This document shows positions 1 to 10,011 of a stretch of DNA of 64,000 nt, in pieces. Source of the stretch: Enterocloster clostridioformis (GTDB taxonomy: Bacteria > Bacillota > Clostridia > Lachnospirales > Lachnospiraceae); contig NZ_JAIWZC010000001.1 in assembly GCF_020297485.1 (NCBI RefSeq), positions 5,146,001 through 5,210,000 of the forward strand, in the 5' to 3' direction. The notes beneath the pieces are model-generated. The model searched no databases. It saw only the letters and a list, made by a program, of their open reading frames with translations, and had not been told where the DNA came from. Each line of letters opens with the position of its first letter. The first letter of the stretch is position 1. The position numbers were made by a program, and so were the translations under genes.

Positions 1-1947
1 ATACCGGAAGAACCACAGGAGAACAAATTTATTTCGACGGCGGCATTCCGCGCTACGAAAAAGAAAGTGGGAACCCTGAATGTGGCGGCTTACATCCGCG
101 TCTCTACGGACATGAGTGATCAGGAAAACTCCTACGAAACGCAGGAAAAATATTTTAACCAGCTGATTGAAAGCAATCCAGAATGGAATGCGGTTGGTGT
201 GTATTCCGATTATGGCATCTCTGGTACTTCCAAGGAAAAGAGAACCGGATTCCGCAGACTGATGCGTCATTGTAAAGACGGGAAAATCGACCGCATTGTT
301 TGTAAGTCCATTTCTCGATTTGCTCGAAACACGGCCGACTTCATGAGTGCACTGGATACCCTGCATGACTGCGGAGTGACGATTCTGTTTGAGAAAGAAA
401 ATCTGGATACGGCAGACCCGACCAGCGACTTCATTCTTACGACACTGGCCGCTATTGCGCAGGAAGAAAGCCGCAGCATTTCCGGTAATATCCGGCTGGG
501 TCAGAAGATGCGATTCCCGAAAGGGGAAGTTCCAAACAAGATCATGTATGGATACCGCTACAACGGGAAGAAGGTCACCTCCGAGAGTGGATATGAATAT
601 AAGGACATCGAGATTGTGGAGGAAGAAGCTAAGGTCGTCCGGCGCATTTTCAATGAAGTCGTGGAAGGCAAAGCCTATACGGAAATCGCAAGAGGACTGA
701 ATCTGGATAAGATTCCTGCTCCGGAAACAGATGCGGTGAGGGCCAGAAAGCGCAATTCCAAGAAAGGACAGCTCAACAGTGACTTACAGGATGGATGGAC
801 GGGAGGGCATATTACAAGAATCGTCCGTGCCGAGCGGTACATGGGAGCAGTCCTCATCCAAAAGAAGTTTACTCCGGATTACCTGACCCATGAAGTTCGG
901 GATAACAAAGGGGAAGTCCCACAGTATTTTGTCCGGAACCATCATCCGGCAATCATTGATGAGGAATTGTTTCAGAAAGCGCAGGAGGTCGTAAAGATAA
1001 ACAGCGAACTGTATAACAGGACAAGATTTCCCAAGAAGCCGAGAGCGTTTTCCCAAAGGCTCATCTGTGGGGAATGCGGTCGGTTCTTCCATGTGACGAA
1101 TGCGAACAACAATCCGATTTGGAGATGTCCTACGAGCAGCCAGACCACAGGAAAGTGCATCTGCCATGCGGAAAAAGTGTACGAGGAACAGGTTGTCCGC
1201 GCATTCCGCAAGGCGATTCTGGAGAGATTCCGGCTGACCATAAAGCCCATCCACGACAATGTGGCTGTGGCAGATATCATGAGCGGCCGCTTCAAAGAGC
1301 AGTATGACAATTTCACGCCGGAAGCGGATTCCTTTGTGAGCCAGATGATTGCGAGATTGGAAAGCATCCAGAAGCTGGACTTCATGGAACGTGACCGTGC
1401 TTTTTATAAGAAACAGATTGCCGCTGTCCACGCCAGCATGGAAAGTGCCAATAAAAAGATTCGGCTTCTGAAGAGTCAGGTGGATGTGATGCAGACCCGT
1501 TTGGAAATTCTCGGAGATGAGATGATTGATCCCGCGTCTATTGAGGAAAAGAAAAAGCTCATTGGGAAGCTGGAGCAGGATGTTCAGAAAGACACGGACA
1601 CGGAGCAGAAGCTAACTGAACAGCTCGACTACATGGAAAACTACTGGGAAGAACTGGAGAGTGACTATGAACGCAGGGAGAAAGCAATTGAGTGGATGAA
1701 GAATCTCCCGGCGGGTCGGGATGGTACGGTGGATTTCTTAAATGAAGTGACCGAAGAACACTGCAAGGCGTTCATCCTTTCTATCACCATCCATTCGCCG
1801 TTGAAGTTTACGGTCCACTGGTTCGACGACACCAAGACCGAGGTACAGATGGATTCCAATATTGAAGATTACCGCAATACCGCCAGCTACTACGACGGTC
1901 ATACCATGCGAGATGGCAGCCAGCGGAAACGGTATGTGAAAAAATAA
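1..1947 (+). CDS. Large serine recombinase, 5' end outside the window
   Basis: Site-specific DNA integrase/excisionase of the large serine recombinase family. The reading frame is open from base 1, so the true start may lie upstream; a GTG at 67 is the first internal candidate. Counting from that GTG, the nucleophile is Ser13 in the motif YIRVST. The resolvase catalytic domain covers about residues 5-150, followed by the Recombinase domain, a zinc ribbon with CGEC near residue 340, and a coiled coil around residues 440-540. It lies 36 bases upstream of a second recombinase on the same strand. Such tandem pairs are common at the ends of clostridial integrative elements, where they act together. 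Family assignment is firm; the element's attachment site is not visible. Confidence 0.93.
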   Translation: MPEEPQENKFISTAAFRATKKKVGTLNVAAYIRVSTDMSDQENSYETQEKYFNQLIESNPEWNAVGVYSDYGISGTSKEKRTGFRRLMRHCKDGKIDRIVCKSISRFARNTADFMSALDTLHDCGVTILFEKENLDTADPTSDFILTTLAAIAQEESRSISGNIRLGQKMRFPKGEVPNKIMYGYRYNGKKVTSESGYEYKDIEIVEEEAKVVRRIFNEVVEGKAYTEIARGLNLDKIPAPETDAVRARKRNSKKGQLNSDLQDGWTGGHITRIVRAERYMGAVLIQKKFTPDYLTHEVRDNKGEVPQYFVRNHHPAIIDEELFQKAQEVVKINSELYNRTRFPKKPRAFSQRLICGECGRFFHVTNANNNPIWRCPTSSQTTGKCICHAEKVYEEQVVRAFRKAILERFRLTIKPIHDNVAVADIMSGRFKEQYDNFTPEADSFVSQMIARLESIQKLDFMERDRAFYKKQIAAVHASMESANKKIRLLKSQVDVMQTRLEILGDEMIDPASIEEKKKLIGKLEQDVQKDTDTEQKLTEQLDYMENYWEELESDYERREKAIEWMKNLPAGRDGTVDFLNEVTEEHCKAFILSITIHSPLKFTVHWFDDTKTEVQMDSNIEDYRNTASYYDGHTMRDGSQRKRYVKK

Positions 1948-1983
1948 GAGCCAGTCATAAGACTGGCAGAAAGGGGTAAGATT

Positions 1984-4284
1984 ATGACAAGACAAAAAGT
2001 GGATGTGATTCCGGCCAGTGTGCGGTCGGTGCAGAACGGTGGGCAGTTGAAAAGCCAGACCAACATCCGTGTGGCGGCCTACTGCCGTGTTTCCACGGGA
2101 GATGAAAGCCAGCAGACTTCTTACACGACCCAGAAGGCATTTTATAAAGACCTCATTACTCGGAAGCCTGGTTGGATTTTTGCAGGCATTTATGCGGATG
2201 AGGCAAAGTCTGGTACCAACCGAGAGCATCGTGAGGAATTCAACCGCATGATGAAGGATGCGATGGATGGCAAGCTGGACTACATTGTTACGAAGTCCAT
2301 TTCCCGATTCGCCCGAAACACCATTGATTCCCTGACCTGTACCCGTGAGCTTCGACAGCTGAAGCCGCCTGTGGGTATCTATTTCGAGAAGGAGAACATC
2401 GACACGCTGGATGCCAAAGGTGAGCTTATCCTGACAATTCTTTCTGCCCTGGCACAGGATGAGAGCCGTTCCATTTCGGACAACATCCGTTGGAGTATTC
2501 AGAAGAATTTCCAGGCAGGCATCCCGCATATCAATTTGAAACGGATGTTGGGGTATGAACTGGGACCTAACCAGCAGTGGGTTATTGTGCCGGAGCAGGC
2601 AGAGATCGTCCGGTACATTTTCGACCGCTTTGTGAAAGGGCAAACGGCGAATAAAATCGCACGGGAACTGAATCAGATGGAGAAGTTTACGGTCAATGGA
2701 AAGAAGTGGAGTGCAAGCACGATTATGATTGTACTGCGGAATGAGAAATATGTGGGCGACCTTGAGATGCAGAAGACCATCACCAAAGACTTCCTGACCC
2801 ACCGTTCCAGTATCAACAAGGGTGAAGCACCCCGTTACTATGTAAAGAACCATCATGTCGGTATCATTGACCGCGTGACGTGGGATAAGGTACAGACGAT
2901 GCTGTTCGAGAAGCCTAGGACGGACATGACCAAAGGTCCAGGCAGGAAGAAAATAAAGACGATCAAGGGTTCTCCTTTTGGGAATCTGCGCTGCGGTGCG
3001 ATTCTGGAGAATGGACCGGATGCAGGAAAGCCCTGCAGTGAGGGATTCTTCCGAGTGACCTACACGGGTGTGGCAAACGGTTATACCGATGAGCGGAGCC
3101 TTAAAGCAACCGGGGATGATACCGGAGAGTATCTGGAAAAGTATACTTATTCCTACCCAGTCTGGCGGTGCAAGCGGAAAGTCGGAGAACGGGACGGTGA
3201 GCCGCCGAAAAATGGCACTCCCGATCAGAAAATGTACAGCCGAAGCAAGAAAGGCTGTATGTCGGATGAGGAAAAGGAAGCCGCGGACAAGCGTTGCCCA
3301 TCAGAACTTTATCACGAGTGTGCATTGGAGCAGAGCTTTATGGAACTGCTCTACAGCATGAAGCGGGATTACGAACAGCACGGTGACGCTTCCATGATCG
3401 TGACCATGTTCGATAATGCCTATGAGCAGGCCGTCCGGCTGGCAAACAACAGCAGCATCTCGGTGCAGAGGATGGCAACGGTGGAGAATCAAATTAAAGA
3501 GATGGAAGAACGCTTGCAGGATGCTATCAGCCATCAGGTGGCGGCACTTCGGGAAGCCGCGCTGGAACAGAGTGCGGAACTGAATGAAGCTCTTTCCAAC
3601 GGCGAGGTGACCATTGATGATATCGATTTGGACATCCGAAGCGGACTGACACCGGGCAGTATTGGAGTGAGCTTCTATGGGACAGAAACGGAGGAAGGCT
3701 CGGAAGCACAGATTTATACAGAACTTGTGAATGACCTGCAGGAACACTTGCAGACACTCCGGCAGGAACAGCAGACTATCGAGCAGGAGCAGGGCGTTCT
3801 AGCCATTATGAAAAAGAACTTTGAATACTTCATCGCCTGCCTGAAAGAACTGCCGGATGCCAATGCCAGCGGAATGCCGCTGAAAGTTAATGGGTTGGAT
3901 GTGCAGGGAAGCCTGATGCGAGATGCCGATGGCAACACCATCGAAGGGCGGAAGTACGCCATCACCAGAGGAAAGCTCAAGGTGACGCCGGAGCGAATCG
4001 CAGAAGCACCGGATATGCTCCACTTTGAAAAGGGCATTTACTGCGCCTTTATCGAGAGCGGAGTTTTGCAGGGGGATGTGGCAACTTACAAGACGAACTT
4101 CGGTGTGACACTGACCTCAAAAGGCAACCGCAGGACGCTCACCAGCTTTATGGGCTATAAGCGGAGCGACCTGAACGGCAATGTGGTTTTTATTGACGCC
4201 CCTTACAAAGTGTATGGATTCAGCGTTCAGTATAGGCGGTATCTGACGACTGCAGCAAAGCGTGAGAGAGAAGAAGCAGTATGA
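1984..4284 (+). CDS. Large serine recombinase
   Basis: Second recombinase of the tandem pair, 766 residues. The ATG at 1984 follows an AAAGGGG ribosome site. The nucleophile is Ser37 in YCRVST. The catalytic domain spans about 28-180, the Recombinase domain about 200-320, a Cys-rich zinc region about 335-440 and a coiled coil about 500-620. The last ~80 residues (GIYCAFIESG onward) form a conserved tail that also survives as an isolated fragment at 57700-58027. It is probably co-transcribed with the upstream recombinase. It is longer than typical phage integrases of this class because of the extended C-terminus. Confidence 0.93.
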   Translation: MTRQKVDVIPASVRSVQNGGQLKSQTNIRVAAYCRVSTGDESQQTSYTTQKAFYKDLITRKPGWIFAGIYADEAKSGTNREHREEFNRMMKDAMDGKLDYIVTKSISRFARNTIDSLTCTRELRQLKPPVGIYFEKENIDTLDAKGELILTILSALAQDESRSISDNIRWSIQKNFQAGIPHINLKRMLGYELGPNQQWVIVPEQAEIVRYIFDRFVKGQTANKIARELNQMEKFTVNGKKWSASTIMIVLRNEKYVGDLEMQKTITKDFLTHRSSINKGEAPRYYVKNHHVGIIDRVTWDKVQTMLFEKPRTDMTKGPGRKKIKTIKGSPFGNLRCGAILENGPDAGKPCSEGFFRVTYTGVANGYTDERSLKATGDDTGEYLEKYTYSYPVWRCKRKVGERDGEPPKNGTPDQKMYSRSKKGCMSDEEKEAADKRCPSELYHECALEQSFMELLYSMKRDYEQHGDASMIVTMFDNAYEQAVRLANNSSISVQRMATVENQIKEMEERLQDAISHQVAALREAALEQSAELNEALSNGEVTIDDIDLDIRSGLTPGSIGVSFYGTETEEGSEAQIYTELVNDLQEHLQTLRQEQQTIEQEQGVLAIMKKNFEYFIACLKELPDANASGMPLKVNGLDVQGSLMRDADGNTIEGRKYAITRGKLKVTPERIAEAPDMLHFEKGIYCAFIESGVLQGDVATYKTNFGVTLTSKGNRRTLTSFMGYKRSDLNGNVVFIDAPYKVYGFSVQYRRYLTTAAKREREEAV

Positions 4285-4301
4285 TGTAATAGGAAAGAGT
4301 A

Positions 4302-4349
4302 CCCTGTCGGATGTGGCTTTTGTGACTGCATCTGGCAGGGCTTTTTTTG
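4302..4349 (+). terminator. Intrinsic terminator after recombinase pair
   Basis: Arms ACCCTG...GATG and CATC...CAGGG pair, and seven T residues follow. It sits 18 bases after the recombinase stop. Confidence 0.65.
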
Positions 4350-4513
4350 TTTGTGGGGGTAGTATTGTTTTTTGTCTGGTCTTTTTATCTGTCTGGTCTT
4401 TTTTACCTGTGGGGATTGCTATGTGCAGAGTTCTGTTATATGTTGTGGGTGGCGAGAAATACACATAGCAGAAGAAAAAACATAACAGAAAACATAGCAA
4501 GGGAGAACCGAGA

Positions 4514-4903
4514 ATGAAAAATATAGCAGAGATGCAGGCAGAAGAATATGGAACGACAGCGGCGGAAATCGTGGTGGCAGGAGCTATGAAGCTGTACCTA
4601 CAGAACATGGAACCGAGAGAAGCAGTGAGAAAGGTGGCTGCTGTGTACGAGCCGAAGGTGATCCGGCTTGACAGCGGCGAAGCTGTGCCAGTGCAAAGCA
4701 TTATTGATGGTGCAAAGTACGCGGCTTTCATCGACGAGGCGGTGACGTTTGCTGCGCAGGAGATGAGGGAGCGCGGGGATGATGTAGCAGGTAGAGTTGT
4801 AGAGGGACTGAAAACTGTGGACGGAAAACACATGGCCGAGACTGCCAGTGTGGAGCTTATGAGTTTTATCGAAGATGCGTACCTGTGTCTGAAAAGGCGG
4901 TAA
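4514..4903 (+). CDS. Small helical protein of unknown function
   Basis: A 129-residue predicted all-helical cytosolic protein starting at an ATG behind GGGAGAACCGAGA. I do not recognise a named domain. It ends in FIEDAYLCLKRR, which resembles the end (FLTDCYRALRNQ) of the 148-residue protein at 58316-58759. Both proteins lie about 230-290 bases downstream of a large serine recombinase C-terminus, with a terminator between. That shared context suggests a conserved accessory of this recombinase family, perhaps a directionality factor or element regulator, but this is inference only. Confidence 0.7.
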   Translation: MKNIAEMQAEEYGTTAAEIVVAGAMKLYLQNMEPREAVRKVAAVYEPKVIRLDSGEAVPVQSIIDGAKYAAFIDEAVTFAAQEMRERGDDVAGRVVEGLKTVDGKHMAETASVELMSFIEDAYLCLKRR

Positions 4904-5012
4904 AAATTGCCGGAAAGATCACAGAAGAACGCTTGATAAACGGGCGGCTTTATGGTAACATGAAAATAGAATAGGAGCAGTGTATGCTCCTACGAGAAAG
5001 GCGGTGAGACCG

Positions 5013-5981
5013 ATGGGCTTGATAGATGGCGTTACAAAGGACTATATACGAGATAATACCGTATTTGCAGATGCATTTAACTACTTCCTGTATGGTGGCG
5101 AAGCTATTATTGACCCAGAAAGTCTTGTTGAGATGGATTCAACGGAACTTGCAGTACCGTACTATTTCGATGAGAAAAAGGGAATGCAGACCGAATCAGC
5201 ACAGAAATACAGGGATGCACTAAAATCTACAACGGTCATGTATAACGATAAAGCAACATATATGATTTTGGGTGTAGAGAACCAGACCGATATCAACTAT
5301 GCGATGCCGGTGAAGAACATTGTGTATGATGTACTTCAGTACGGAAGGCAGGTAACGGATCTTGCAAGGAAACACAAAAAAGAGCATCCGGGAAAACAAT
5401 CAAAAGAGGAGTTTTTATCTGGTATATATAAAGAAGACAGATTAACACCGGTGATCACGTTGGTAATTCATTTCGGTGATAGCGAGTGGGATGGGCCGAT
5501 GTCTTTAAGAGAGATGATGGCTACAACCGATGAGAAAATTCTTTCCTATGTGCCAGATTATAAAATCAACCTGCTTGAACCAGCGCGAATGACCCCAGAG
5601 GAGATGGGAAAGTTCCAATCTACGCTGAGAGAGGTCTTCAGATTTATCAAATTCTCTAAGGATGGCGAAAAGTTAGATGAATACCTGCAATCTGAGGAGC
5701 GTTTGAAGCATCTCGATGTTAGCGCAGCAAAGGTGATTAAGGTAAGCACAAATTCTAAATTTGACATTCCAGAAGGAGCGGAGGTGGTTGATGTGTGCCA
5801 GGCAGAACGAGAATTGCTTAAGGGAGCAGAGGACAAGGGCATTGACATTGGTGAACTTAGAGCGACAGTGAAGTATTATAAGAAGGGCAAGATTTCCATT
5901 GAGGAAGCGGCTCAGGATTTGCACATGACTGTGGAAGAGTTCACAGAAAAAATGAACCAAATTCCGGCAGAGGCAGTATAA
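5013..5981 (+). CDS. Rpn family recombination-promoting nuclease / PD-(D/E)XK transposase-like protein
   Basis: About 322 residues. The ATG at 5013 is preferred over the in-frame GTG at 4980 because GAAAGGCGG lies at the right distance upstream. The N-terminal ~200 residues carry the family's core, including MILGVENQTD (the G-x-E-x-Q nuclease motif) and a conserved YDVLQYG helix. The C-terminus is a helical tail with a probable coiled coil. Rpn proteins are Mg-dependent DNA endonucleases proposed to promote RecA-independent recombination. Members are very abundant in Lachnospiraceae accessory regions. Its position next to serine recombinases fits mobile cargo. Confidence 0.8.
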   Translation: MGLIDGVTKDYIRDNTVFADAFNYFLYGGEAIIDPESLVEMDSTELAVPYYFDEKKGMQTESAQKYRDALKSTTVMYNDKATYMILGVENQTDINYAMPVKNIVYDVLQYGRQVTDLARKHKKEHPGKQSKEEFLSGIYKEDRLTPVITLVIHFGDSEWDGPMSLREMMATTDEKILSYVPDYKINLLEPARMTPEEMGKFQSTLREVFRFIKFSKDGEKLDEYLQSEERLKHLDVSAAKVIKVSTNSKFDIPEGAEVVDVCQAERELLKGAEDKGIDIGELRATVKYYKKGKISIEEAAQDLHMTVEEFTEKMNQIPAEAV

Positions 5982-5993
5982 AAACACACTAAA

Positions 5994-6051
5994 CAGCCTG
6001 CTTACGCACTATGTAAAATCTTACATGGTTCGTAGGCGGGCTTCTTTTTTT
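5994..6051 (+). terminator. Intrinsic terminator after Rpn gene
   Basis: The outer arms AGCCTGCTTACG and CGTAGGCGGGCT pair with G-U wobble. A perfect inner hairpin ATGTAA-aatc-TTACAT lies within, and TTCTTTTTTT follows. Confidence 0.8.
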
Positions 6052-6124
6052 GCCTTATTTCCGCATCATCTTGCGATGCCTCTCTCGCACATGTATAATG
6101 GAATAAAAAGGCAGGTGAAACCCA

Positions 6125-8128
6125 TTGGGAAATAAAAAGAAACGTGTCAACACAGACCCGACACTGAGCGCGATCCGGGACATCTTCCACGAGAACCTGC
6201 AGCTGGCGAATAAGGTGCAGCGCAAGACCAGGACGGACATCATCACGAAGCTCGACCTGACAGAGAAGTTCTGCAATCGTCGGATCAAAGCCGTAGCGCA
6301 TCTGATGCCAGAGATGAAAGCGCGGTATTCTGATACCTACCCGGAAATCGACATCATGAACGAGTTTGCGGATATCGCATCGCTTCCGATCCTCACCTAT
6401 GATATTATCGATGCCGAATCCTACTTATGTCTTGGCGCGGCAATATGGATGCTCGACCAGATATGGGAAGAACATGAGATGCAGGAACTCTGTGACCTGC
6501 TGCCGGCCGACTGTGACTATGTGGAAATGCCCGATATCTACGACACACGGTTCTCCTATGATTTTATCGAAAGAATGCTGTATGTGATACAGAACCGGTA
6601 TGGTGAAACAAACCGGCATGTCGTGCCACCGGACATATTCTCAAAAAAGGATGATTCCATTTTCCATGCGGTCCTTGACCTGGTCCCGGACATTGCAAAA
6701 GAGATGGCGGCCGCACAGCTAAAGACAAAGTTCTGGGAATGGGCGGACCTTTACTTCAAAGCCCTGAATCCGTTGATGTATGAGATGCGCAAACGGGATA
6801 AAGCTCTCGACCGCCTGACGAAGCAGATCGATGGATTTAAGGGAAAGGTTGCATCGAAGAAACCGACACTTCCGTTGACTACTCCATTGCCGCTTCTTGG
6901 AAATCCGCCAGTAAACAGCACCAAGAGGGAAGCAGAGATGCTGCTGAATCAGATCAATAAGGCGGAGGACGAGCATAACGAGATTAGCAAAAAGATCGGC
7001 GACTTTCGTTTTTCGAGCCTGCAGGCCGGCAGCATGAGAAAGTACCATCTGGAGCAGTTTATGGGTGCGGATTTTGCAGAGGCGATGTGCAATTTTCCGA
7101 TTGAAGACCCATACGAACTGTGCTTTGCGATCCTTTACTTATTTGATCAGGATGATGATTACGCATGGGTCTACTCCTTCATGACCGGAGTTATCTGCCG
7201 GGCAGCTACGATGCTGCCGTGGGGGTTTGAGCGGTACGATGAGGAGAATGATGGCTTCTGGTTCGATGACGGAGATTGGATACCGTCTATGCCACTGAAT
7301 CCGGAATGGTATGAGACAAAGTACACAGGCCGGAGATATGAGGACGATGAGGATGATCCCCACGAAGTGAGCATTGCACAGATCATCTATGAACATACAG
7401 GTGCGATCCTTCCCCGGAATATGCACCGTTTCGATGATGCGTTTCGGCCATTGAAGAAGAGAGGCATGAAACCCTCTGAAGCCAATATGGTATGCGCACT
7501 TATGAATGTGCTGGGCGAAGCATCCAGACAACGGCAGTATGTTCCTGATATTGAGGAAGACTTTGACTGGGATGACTTTGTTCAGGAAGAAGAGCCGGAA
7601 GAAAACTCTATCGCAGAAGAAAATGAGCGGCTGAAAAAGGAACTCGCCCAGCTGAAAGAACAGGCCAAGAAAGCCAACTACAGTCTGAGCCGGGAGAACC
7701 GGGAGCTGAAAGAGAAGCTGGAAAAGGCAGAGTCCGCAGCAGGGGAGATGACACAGGAACTCGCCGACCTCCGGGAGATTGTGTTTAACCAGCAGAATGT
7801 GGTAGAAGATAAGAAAGAAGAAACAAAGACCACATTCCCGTACCACACAACGAGAAGGCTGGTTGCTTTCGGCGGCCATGATTCGTGGCTGCGTGAGATC
7901 AAGTTCAAAGTGCCAGATGTCCGCTTCATGGGCGAGGATATTTCCAGCCCGGAAATCATACGGAGAGCAGATGTGGTTTGGATTCAGACCAACTGTATCG
8001 GCCATAAGTCTTATTACGGCATCATCGACCTTGCACGGAAGTATGGCCGCAAGGTGCGGTACTTCAAGTATGCCAGCGCAACAAAGTGTGCGGAGCAGGT
8101 CGTTGAAGAAGAAAACACAGATAAATGA
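6125..8128 (+). CDS. DUF2325 domain-containing protein
   Basis: A 667-residue cytosolic protein. The TTG at 6125 is chosen because AGGCAGGTG lies just upstream and no better ATG exists. The C-terminal ~95 residues (from about 570) match DUF2325 in form: LVAFGGHDSW, then an acidic strand, then VVWIQTNCIGHKSYYGI. Residues about 475-560 are an E/K-rich coiled coil. A second short coiled region lies near 215-285. The N-terminal part is helical and unassigned. The molecular function of DUF2325 is unknown to me. It is followed directly by a terminator and then the group II intron, and probably belongs to the same element as the Rpn gene upstream. Confidence 0.8.
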   Translation: MGNKKKRVNTDPTLSAIRDIFHENLQLANKVQRKTRTDIITKLDLTEKFCNRRIKAVAHLMPEMKARYSDTYPEIDIMNEFADIASLPILTYDIIDAESYLCLGAAIWMLDQIWEEHEMQELCDLLPADCDYVEMPDIYDTRFSYDFIERMLYVIQNRYGETNRHVVPPDIFSKKDDSIFHAVLDLVPDIAKEMAAAQLKTKFWEWADLYFKALNPLMYEMRKRDKALDRLTKQIDGFKGKVASKKPTLPLTTPLPLLGNPPVNSTKREAEMLLNQINKAEDEHNEISKKIGDFRFSSLQAGSMRKYHLEQFMGADFAEAMCNFPIEDPYELCFAILYLFDQDDDYAWVYSFMTGVICRAATMLPWGFERYDEENDGFWFDDGDWIPSMPLNPEWYETKYTGRRYEDDEDDPHEVSIAQIIYEHTGAILPRNMHRFDDAFRPLKKRGMKPSEANMVCALMNVLGEASRQRQYVPDIEEDFDWDDFVQEEEPEENSIAEENERLKKELAQLKEQAKKANYSLSRENRELKEKLEKAESAAGEMTQELADLREIVFNQQNVVEDKKEETKTTFPYHTTRRLVAFGGHDSWLREIKFKVPDVRFMGEDISSPEIIRRADVVWIQTNCIGHKSYYGIIDLARKYGRKVRYFKYASATKCAEQVVEEENTDK

Positions 8129-8171
8129 AAACAGGGGTCTCTGGCGTTGTGCTGGCCGGCCCCTGTTTTTT
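8129..8171 (+). terminator. Intrinsic terminator after DUF2325 gene
   Basis: Near-perfect stem ACAGGGG...GGC with GCC...CCCCTGT, followed by TTTTTTGC. It begins immediately after the stop codon. Some group II introns insert just past such stems, and one begins about 60 bases downstream. Confidence 0.85.
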
Positions 8172-8723
8172 GCTGTCTTTTGTACGAGTTCCTACCTTAT
8201 TATAATATGTACATTTCCTCGCACTTCCGGGTGCGGGGATTTTGTTTGCCCAGCATGGGCGTTTTCTAATGGGTGAAAGTCCCAAGTGCGCGTAGGCAAC
8301 AACGAAGCACATAGCCGAACAGCAAGGGTGTCCGCCGTGAGACGGAATCTGAAAGAAGCTGTAAGCAAACCTCTGACCTGACGGACAGGAACCGCATATA
8401 AGGCTCGGAAATACGGATAAGGTGGCAAAAGGCACTGAAGTCCAAAAGGTTGCCGGAAGTACGAGTAAATGCGGCAGGTACATGGAGGAAAAGAACACGC
8501 ACCTTAACTGGGGAGGTCTCACAGGCGGTCTCATTAGCCGTAGTAACAACGAATTGTGAGAAGTCAGCAGAAGCCATAGTAGTGAGGAAGTTCCTGTAAT
8601 GGGGACGGAGCGAAGGGCTGAACAATCAATCAGTTGAAGTACGTTCCACTTCGTAGCCGGAGCATACGCCTGTCGATGACTTCAAAGGCGGCAAAGGCAA
8701 AAGGGGCAGAAAGGAAACAACGC

Positions 8724-10004
8724 ATGGACACAAGCAGTCTCATGGAGCAGATATTAAGCAGGGATAATCTAAATGCGGCGTATCTGCAAGTCGTAAGGAA
8801 TAAAGGAGCGGCAGGCGTGGACGGGATGACCGTTGAAGAACTTGGCGCATATCTTTCGGAAAACGGCGAAAACATTAAGGAACAGTTGCGGACGAGGAAG
8901 TATAAGCCGAAGCCAGTCCGCAGGGTGGAGATACCCAAACCCGATGGTGGTACAAGAAATCTTGGAGTGCCAACAGCAGTAGACCGCTTTGTACAGCAGG
9001 CGGTGGCACAGGTGCTTACCCCGATATTTGAGGAGCAGTTTCACGACCACAGCTATGGATTCAGACCCAAGCGGTGTGCACAGCAGGCAGTCCTTAAAGC
9101 ATTGGAAATGATGAATGACGGACACAACTGGATAGTGGATATCGACCTAGCGAAATTCTTTGACACAGTAGACCATGACAAGCTGATGACGATTTTCGGA
9201 CGGACAATAAAGGACGGAGATGTCATATCGGTGGTAAGAAAGATTCTGGTCAGCGGCGTAATGATTGATGATGAGTATGAAGATACGGTAGTCGGCACAC
9301 CGCAGGGTGGAAATATCTCGCCGCTGTTAGCAAATATCATGTTAAATGAGCTGGACAAAGAACTGGAAGCAAGGAGGCTGGATTTCGTCCGGTATGCAGA
9401 TGACCTTATTATAATGGTCGGGAGCAGACAGGCGGCAGAGCGGGTAATGAAGAGCGTGGCTCGGTTTATAGAGGAAAAGCTTGGACTGAAAGTGAACGCG
9501 GAAAAGAGCAGGGTTGATAAACCAAAGGGCATTAAGTATCTGGGGTTTGGATTTTACTATGACTCATTTGCCAAAGGGTACAAAGCCAGACCACACCCGA
9601 AAGCGGCAGCAAAGTTCAAGGCGCAGATGAAGAAATATACAAGCAGGAGCTGGGGAGTGGGCAATGGTTATAAAATTGGGAAACTCAACCGGCTTATCCG
9701 AGGGTGGATAAATTATTTCAAAATCGGAAGCATGAAAAGGCTGTGCGCAAAAATGGACGGACAGATTCGGTATCGACTGCGCATGTGCATATGGAAACAC
9801 TGGAAAACGCCAAAGAACAGGGAAAAGAATCTTATCAAACTTGGTCTGCCGCCAAATGCGGCACATGGCATTTCATATGCCAAAGGATATGCCAGAGTGT
9901 GCAGAAGCTGGAATCTCCACATTTGTATCAGTAAAGAGAGACTAGCTAAGTTTGGTCTTGTATCCATGGAAGACTACTACGCCGAAAAGGCTGTTACATG
10001 TTAA
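8724..10004 (+). CDS. ltrA: Group II intron reverse transcriptase/maturase
   Basis: 426 residues from the ATG at 8724, chosen because AAAGGA lies just upstream. The frame extends upstream to 8676 (ATG) and 8634 (TTG) but without good ribosome sites. Reverse transcriptase motifs are in order: GVDGMT, IPKPDGG, YGFRPKR, DIDLAKFFD (first catalytic Asp), GTPQGG and the YADD active site. These are followed by the thumb and maturase domain (GWINYFKIG, then KTPKNR). No HNH endonuclease domain is seen. The protein splices its host intron and copies it into new DNA sites. The gene is intact. Confidence 0.93.
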   Translation: MDTSSLMEQILSRDNLNAAYLQVVRNKGAAGVDGMTVEELGAYLSENGENIKEQLRTRKYKPKPVRRVEIPKPDGGTRNLGVPTAVDRFVQQAVAQVLTPIFEEQFHDHSYGFRPKRCAQQAVLKALEMMNDGHNWIVDIDLAKFFDTVDHDKLMTIFGRTIKDGDVISVVRKILVSGVMIDDEYEDTVVGTPQGGNISPLLANIMLNELDKELEARRLDFVRYADDLIIMVGSRQAAERVMKSVARFIEEKLGLKVNAEKSRVDKPKGIKYLGFGFYYDSFAKGYKARPHPKAAAKFKAQMKKYTSRSWGVGNGYKIGKLNRLIRGWINYFKIGSMKRLCAKMDGQIRYRLRMCIWKHWKTPKNREKNLIKLGLPPNAAHGISYAKGYARVCRSWNLHICISKERLAKFGLVSMEDYYAEKAVTC

Positions 10005-10011
10005 GTTGATT

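Noticed and set aside
1738..2856. A 372-codon open frame on the minus strand across the two recombinase genes
   Set aside because: It lies antisense to well-supported coding sequence, has no ribosome site or recognisable domain, and spans the gap between two real genes.
8724..10004. Diversity-generating or retron reverse transcriptase
   Set aside because: Recognisable group II intron domains I, V and VI surround the gene, and the protein has a maturase-type C-terminus.
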